Part shown: in pieces, positions 60,097 to 64,000 of the stretch
Numbering within the stretch: the stretch's first letter is position 1
Layout: each line of letters begins with the position of its first letter
DNA from: Planctomycetaceae bacterium
GTDB lineage: Bacteria > Planctomycetota > Planctomycetia > Pirellulales > Pirellulaceae
NCBI GenBank assembly: GCA_020638975.1
Contig: JACKHN010000002.1
Location: 1 to 64,000, forward strand
DNA: 64,000 nt
Direction: 5' to 3'
The notes under the pieces: model-generated
Database searches by the model: none
Told to the model about the DNA's origin: nothing
The model's input: the letters and a program-made list of their open reading frames with translations, nothing else
Translations under genes and position numbers: made by a program

Positions 60097-60717
60097 ATGA
60101 CTGATCAAAAGCGACTGCCCCGAAGTCCTGAGCTGATGTCTCGCGAGGACAGCGCGCTGCTGGTCGTTGATGTTCAGGAAAAGCTGATTCCGCTCGTTTC
60201 GCAGCACGAGCGAATCGTGTGGAACATCGGGCGTTTGCTGGACGGGGCGAAAACGCTAAGTGTGCGAGCCATCGCGACCGAACAGTATCCTCGCGGGTTG
60301 GGGCACACGGTTCAGGGACTCGCGGATCGGCTGGCAGCTATTCCCGAGAAGCTTACGTTCAGCTGCGGCGGTTGTCCGGAGTTGTTTGAGGAGCTGCGCG
60401 AGGCGGGGATTTTTAAGGTCCTGGTAGTTGGTATCGAAGCTCACGTCTGCGTTCAGCAGACCGTGCTGGATCTTCTGGCAGACGGCTTTCGAGTTTATTT
60501 GGCCGTCGACGCGGTCGGATCGCGACATGAAATCGATTACGAAACCGCGCTGCGCCGAATGGACTCGGCCGGCGCGACGCTGACGACGACCGAGGCGGCA
60601 TTGTTCGAGTGGTGCGATGCTGCTGGGACACCTGAGTTCAAACAGATTAGCGCGATCGTTCGCGAATCGCAGCAACCGAGAATTAAACAGGAGGAAACAG
60701 AGGAAACGGAGTGTTAA
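60097..60717 (+). CDS. Isochorismatase-family cysteine hydrolase
   Basis: A 206-aa hydrolase of the YcaC/nicotinamidase-like group. The catalytic triad is Asp in LLVVDVQEKL, Lys in PEKLTFSCGG and Cys in GIEAHVCVQQT. The natural domain ends near residue 190; the last ~12 codons (QEETEETEC) are encoded by one arm of an inverted repeat, so the tail looks like a recent extension. Substrate unknown. Confidence 0.9.
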   Translation: MTDQKRLPRSPELMSREDSALLVVDVQEKLIPLVSQHERIVWNIGRLLDGAKTLSVRAIATEQYPRGLGHTVQGLADRLAAIPEKLTFSCGGCPELFEELREAGIFKVLVVGIEAHVCVQQTVLDLLADGFRVYLAVDAVGSRHEIDYETALRRMDSAGATLTTTEAALFEWCDAAGTPEFKQISAIVRESQQPRIKQEETEETEC

Positions 60718-60746
60718 ACGCTCTGTTGTCTCTGTTTCCTCCTGTT
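60686..60746. repeat. Inverted repeat spanning the isochorismatase stop codon
   Basis: Arms 60686-60711 and 60721-60746 match at 23 of 26 positions around a 9-nt loop that holds the stop TAA. The purine-rich left arm codes for the Glu/Thr tail of the upstream protein. It may act as a hairpin between the two genes; no T-tract follows. Confidence 0.75.
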
Positions 60747-60769
60747 CAGATTTAGCAGGAGACAAATCA

Positions 60770-61951
60770 GTGACCAGTTTTCCAGCCTTGAACCCACCGA
60801 TCCGCACTCTGTTAGGACCCGGTCCGAGCGATATTCATCCTCGCGTCTTGCAGGCGATTGGAAAGAATACAGTGGGTCATCTTGATCCGTACTATCTTCA
60901 ACTAATGGACGCTTCGCAGAAGATGCTGCGAGCGTTGTTTCGCACCGAAAATCGCATGACGTTTTCGGTGAGTGCGACCGGTTCGGCTGGCATGGAGGCG
61001 ACGGTCGTTAATTTGATCGAGCCGGGTGACTCGATGATCGTCTGTGTGAACGGGGTGTTCGGCGCTCGAATGAGCGATGTCGCCGAGCGGGCGGGTGCGA
61101 AAGTCACGAAGGTCGAACGGCCCTGGGGCGAAGTCTTCTCGCCAGAGGATTTGAAAGACGCGTTGGCAAAGTCCGAACCGAAAGTGGTCGGCATCGTCAT
61201 GGCCGAGACGTCGACGGGTGCGTGGCAGCCGATCGAAGAGATTGCGAAACTGGTGCATGATGCCGGAGCGATGTTGCTCGTTGATGCCGTGACTTCGTTG
61301 GGTGGTGTTCCGGTCGAGGTCGACAAGTGGGGAATCGATGCGATCTACTCGGGTTCGCAGAAGTGCTTGAGTTGCCCCCCTGGCCTCGCCCCTGTCTCGT
61401 TCAACGAACGGGCGATGGAAACTATCTTATCTCGCAAGACCAAGGTCCAGAGCTGGTATCTCGACGCGACAATGCTCGCCAACTACTGGGGATCGGACCG
61501 CGTGTATCACCACACCGCCCCAATCAACATGTCGTACGCGCTCTACGAAGCGTTACAGGTTATTCACGAAGAAGGGCTCGAAAGCTGCTTTGCTCGACAC
61601 ATGCTCAACCATCAAGCACTCAAGGCGGGGCTCGCGGCATTAGGCATCGCGTACACGGCCCAAGAAGGCCACCAGCTGCCCATGCTGAACGCGGTCCGCA
61701 TTCCCGATGGGGTCGACGATGCTCGAATTCGCGGCGATTTATTGAAGCGATTCGGAATTGAAATTGGATCGGGACTCGGCGCGTTCAAGGGAAAAGTGTG
61801 GCGGATCGGGTTGATGGGCTATGGTTCGCGACCCGCGAACGTGCTTCTGTTCCTCGCGGCGTTGGAGCAATTACTGGCTGAACAGGGTTATAAGTTCGAT
61901 CACGGTGCCAGTATCGCTGCCGCGACCGCTCGGTATAGCGAGAAGCCGTAA
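60770..61951 (+). CDS. Serine/alanine–glyoxylate aminotransferase (PLP, class V)
   Basis: A 393-aa aminotransferase started at GTG 60770, with GCAGGAGAC before it. It begins LLGPGPSDIHPRVLQAIG, has SATGSAGMEATVVNL, the Asp/Val strand MLLVDAVTSLGG, and the PLP Lys in YSGSQKCLSCPPG. HHTAPINMSYALYEAL and GIEIGSGLGAFKGKVWRIG follow the AGXT family. It would transfer the amino group from alanine or serine to glyoxylate. The 52 bases after the previous gene hold an inverted repeat. Confidence 0.92.
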   Translation: MTSFPALNPPIRTLLGPGPSDIHPRVLQAIGKNTVGHLDPYYLQLMDASQKMLRALFRTENRMTFSVSATGSAGMEATVVNLIEPGDSMIVCVNGVFGARMSDVAERAGAKVTKVERPWGEVFSPEDLKDALAKSEPKVVGIVMAETSTGAWQPIEEIAKLVHDAGAMLLVDAVTSLGGVPVEVDKWGIDAIYSGSQKCLSCPPGLAPVSFNERAMETILSRKTKVQSWYLDATMLANYWGSDRVYHHTAPINMSYALYEALQVIHEEGLESCFARHMLNHQALKAGLAALGIAYTAQEGHQLPMLNAVRIPDGVDDARIRGDLLKRFGIEIGSGLGAFKGKVWRIGLMGYGSRPANVLLFLAALEQLLAEQGYKFDHGASIAAATARYSEKP

Positions 61952-62103
61952 CATGAATGCATTGCAAAGGTTATTCGATGCCCCTTTGCCGAAACTCGCT
62001 GTTTTGCCATAATCAGTAACTCATTCCCGGAACACACCCAACAGCGTTGCCCGGCCGGCATTCTGACGCTGGCAGCTCAGGCAAGGAGTGGAGACTCTCG
62101 TAT

Positions 62104-62991
62104 ATGTTTAAGAATCTATGTCCCTCGACGCTTGGTATTTCAGGTCGGCAAAGCGAGATCATCGAGCTGACTTTGACCTATGGCTTTCGCGGCCTCGATT
62201 TGGAGATCGATGACTTTGCTCAACGAGCCAAGACCCAAGGACTCGACACCGCTATTCGATTCATTTCGAGTGCCAAGCTCCGCATTGGCAGTGTTGATCT
62301 GCCAGTACGTTGGCGGAGCGACGAAGCGACCTATCAAGCGGATATGGCTGAATTGGACCAAGTTGCTTCGTACGCTGCCAAGGCCAAGGTCTACGCTTGC
62401 AAAACTGTGGTATTCCCGGAAAGCGATCATCTGCCCTATCACGAAAACTTTGAGCAGCATCGTAAGCGACTCGCCGAGATCGCGGCCGCGTTAGGTAAGC
62501 ATGGTATTCGCCTCGCCGTTGGTTTTCACGCAGCCCCGGCCCGCCGTGAAGGCAAACAATTCCAATTCATCCAGGAAGCAGACGCGTTGGCGTTGTTATT
62601 GAAATCGGTCGTCGGTGACAACGTCGGGCTGTGGCTCGATACTTGGAATTGGTATGTCGGTGGCGGCACGGTTGCTTCGCTGAAAGCGTTCGGTATCGAT
62701 AAAGTCGCATATGTGACAATCGCGGATGCACCGAATGGTGTTGATCGTGCTGCATTGACCGAAGAGCAACGAACACTCCCGATCGAAGAGGGCGCTGCGA
62801 AGGTCGACGAGATTGCCACGCTCCTGAAGGATCAAGGCTACAAAGGGCCGATTACGCTGGCACCCCACGCCGAGTGTTTCAACGGAATGAAGAACGACGA
62901 CATCCTGAAGCAATGCAAGGCCGTCTTAGACGAGTTGGTCACTGTCCCTGAGGGCGACAAGAAACTCGTCGCTGCTGGAGCGGGAAAGTAG
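62104..62991 (+). CDS. Xylose-isomerase-like TIM-barrel protein (cytosolic)
   Basis: A 295-aa sugar phosphate isomerase/epimerase-type barrel with no leader. AAGGAGTGGAG lies before the ATG. Strand-end motifs: GFRGLDLEIDDFAQ, KTVVFPESD, LAVGFHAAPARR, LWLDTWNWYVGGG, AYVTIADAPN and TLAPHAECFNG. Substrate unknown. It is not close enough to the exported barrel at 59-60 kb to be called a duplicate by eye. Confidence 0.85.
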   Translation: MFKNLCPSTLGISGRQSEIIELTLTYGFRGLDLEIDDFAQRAKTQGLDTAIRFISSAKLRIGSVDLPVRWRSDEATYQADMAELDQVASYAAKAKVYACKTVVFPESDHLPYHENFEQHRKRLAEIAAALGKHGIRLAVGFHAAPARREGKQFQFIQEADALALLLKSVVGDNVGLWLDTWNWYVGGGTVASLKAFGIDKVAYVTIADAPNGVDRAALTEEQRTLPIEEGAAKVDEIATLLKDQGYKGPITLAPHAECFNGMKNDDILKQCKAVLDELVTVPEGDKKLVAAGAGK

Positions 62992-63012
62992 TCGGCGGAT
63001 ACCCCGAACATT

Positions 63013-63417
63013 TTAGAACGGGATGTCCTCGTCGTCGCTGCTAACCGCTAGGGCATAGGCCGTCGCGTGGCTGCGGCAGTGCGAGATGCTGATCAGCATC
63101 TCGCGGACGCCGCGTCGTTCGCAGAGTTCGCGGGCGGCTCCTCCCAGGAGAATCGAGGGGCGTCCTCCTTCGTCGTTGCGGACTTCGATGTCTCGCCAAC
63201 TAATTCCTTTTGCCCAGCCCGTGCCCATCGCTTTGAGCACCGCCTCTTTGGCAGCCCAGCGACCGGCGTAGTGCTGCGTGGCAGCCTTACGAGAGCTGCA
63301 ATACTGAATCTCGCGTTCGGTATAGACGCGAGTCAGAAATAATTCGCCGTGCCGCTCGATCATCTGAGCGATGCGAAGGCATTCGACGATGTCCGTTCCG
63401 ATACCGGCGATGTTCAT
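63013..63417 (-). CDS. acpS: Holo-[acyl-carrier-protein] synthase AcpS
   Basis: A 134-aa enzyme that attaches 4'-phosphopantetheine to acyl carrier protein. The start ATG 63417 is set by the conserved NIAGIGTDIVECLRI, where the Asp binds magnesium, and by overlap with the trpS stop. GRWAAKEAVLKAMGTG carries the second acidic ligand, and SISHCRSHATAYA ends the fold. The last residues DDEDIPF are acidic. Confidence 0.93.
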   Translation of the reverse strand: MNIAGIGTDIVECLRIAQMIERHGELFLTRVYTEREIQYCSSRKAATQHYAGRWAAKEAVLKAMGTGWAKGISWRDIEVRNDEGGRPSILLGGAARELCERRGVREMLISISHCRSHATAYALAVSSDDEDIPF

Positions 63418-64000
63418 CAGCCACTCACCCCACAAGCCTTCTTCGCGCGATTCAAGACGTCGCTGGCCTTCTTCCTTGCCTGGCTGGCGCCGTCCGCCAA
63501 GATTTCCGCCACACGTTCGGGGTGTGCTGCGAGTTCTTCGCGTTTTGCGCGTGGCTCGGCAAAATAGTGCTCGGAAGCATCGGCAATCGCTTTCTTGACT
63601 TCCCCGTATCCGAACCCGCCTCGGCGATACATCGCCGCCATTTCCTCCAAGGCCGTCGGGTCGGCGAAGCAAGCGAACAGCTGATACAAGTGGTCGCCCT
63701 CGGGCTCCTTCGCGTCTTCCATCGGGCGAGAATCGGTGGTGATTCGCATGATCTTCTTTCGCTGAGGCTTCAGCGGTTCAAAGATCTCGATCGTGTTGTC
63801 ATAGCTCTTCGACATCTTCTCGCCGTCGGTGCCAGGAACCTTAGCGGTCGCCTCCAGGACGCTGGGCTTCGGCAACACAAACGTCTCGCCAAAGTGGTGA
63901 TTGAAGCTCTGTGCGATATCGCGGCAAACTTCGACGTGCTGCACTTGATCCTGTCCCACCGGGACGACATCTGCGTCGTAGATCAATATGTCAGCGGCTT
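63417..64000 (-). CDS. trpS: Tryptophanyl-tRNA synthetase TrpS (partial, C-terminal part)
   Basis: The 3' ~194 codons of a class I synthetase; the N-terminal half with the HIGH-type motif is beyond the right edge. Visible: ADILIYDADVVPVGQDQ, the KMSKS loop in DGEKMSKSYDN, and the C-terminal helical part FGYGEVKKAIAD. Its stop TGA shares a base with the acpS ATG, so the two are coupled. Confidence 0.93.
   Translation of the reverse strand, partial: AADILIYDADVVPVGQDQVQHVEVCRDIAQSFNHHFGETFVLPKPSVLEATAKVPGTDGEKMSKSYDNTIEIFEPLKPQRKKIMRITTDSRPMEDAKEPEGDHLYQLFACFADPTALEEMAAMYRRGGFGYGEVKKAIADASEHYFAEPRAKREELAAHPERVAEILADGASQARKKASDVLNRAKKACGVSG

Noticed and set aside
1..64000. CRISPR arrays, tRNA/rRNA genes and insertion sequences
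   Set aside because: No regularly spaced repeats, no tRNA T-arm-like motif in the gaps I read, and no transposase-like protein were seen.

Overview
The window looks like a chromosomal segment of a planctomycete, most like the Pirellulales. The reasons are several. There is a giant dockerin-ended exported protein with an LEPR-like N-terminus, Ser/Thr kinase–WD40 proteins sit beside ECF sigma factors, and there are remains of the planctomycete-expanded DUF1559 prepilin family. Large intergenic palindromes recur, and cytochrome c'-like proteins are present. Base composition is moderately GC-rich and even. I saw no rRNA, tRNA, CRISPR array or transposase.

1–8.5 kb (minus strand) is a respiratory block. 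In transcription order it holds a CBS-domain protein, UspA, a small cytochrome c, a second UspA, a Rieske protein, cytochrome b, an octaheme HAO-like cytochrome, NapA, and NapB running off the left edge. A divergent NtrC-type regulator (8.8–10.2 kb) faces it. Two -24/-12 (sigma-54) promoter matches lie before the CBS and second UspA genes, and TGTGC-N6-GCACA palindromes lie upstream. This suggests a sigma-54-controlled nitrate/nitrogen-oxide respiration regulon.

10.3–12.2 kb carries mnmA and a peroxiredoxin-like gene. The latter has an in-frame TGA exactly where the first redox Cys of a CxxC should be, followed by a hairpin with GGUC in its loop at bacterial-SECIS spacing. I read it as a selenoprotein; it is the most notable item here. 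12.4–17.4 kb is the giant exported protein, followed by a cluster of nested intergenic palindromes.

18–35.5 kb is a signalling region with three ECF sigma/kinase pairs. Between two of them (24–31 kb) lies decay: a broken DUF1559 gene, a 37-codon prepilin stub, and a kinase gene fragmented by a stop and frameshifts. That gene probably once continued into a beta-lactamase-fold domain whose SxxK catalytic pair is lost.

36–46.8 kb is a mixed stretch. It has a thioredoxin–trypsin fusion, a GAF–PAS–PilZ-like protein, an M20 amidohydrolase, a HAD / unknown / PfkB-kinase operon, a YkgJ-type cysteine-cluster protein and a sialidase-like protein.

46.8–57.8 kb (plus strand) is a complete cytosolic [NiFe]-hydrogenase locus of the bidirectional NAD(P)-linked group-3b type. 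Its order is maturation protease, hypA, a cyclic-nucleotide-binding protein, hydB-G-D-A, hypB, hypF, hypC, hypD and hypE. It would let the cell dispose of or recover reducing power as H2. 57.8–64 kb holds a cytochrome c'-like protein, two TIM-barrel isomerases, an isochorismatase-family hydrolase, a serine/alanine–glyoxylate aminotransferase, acpS and the 3' part of trpS.
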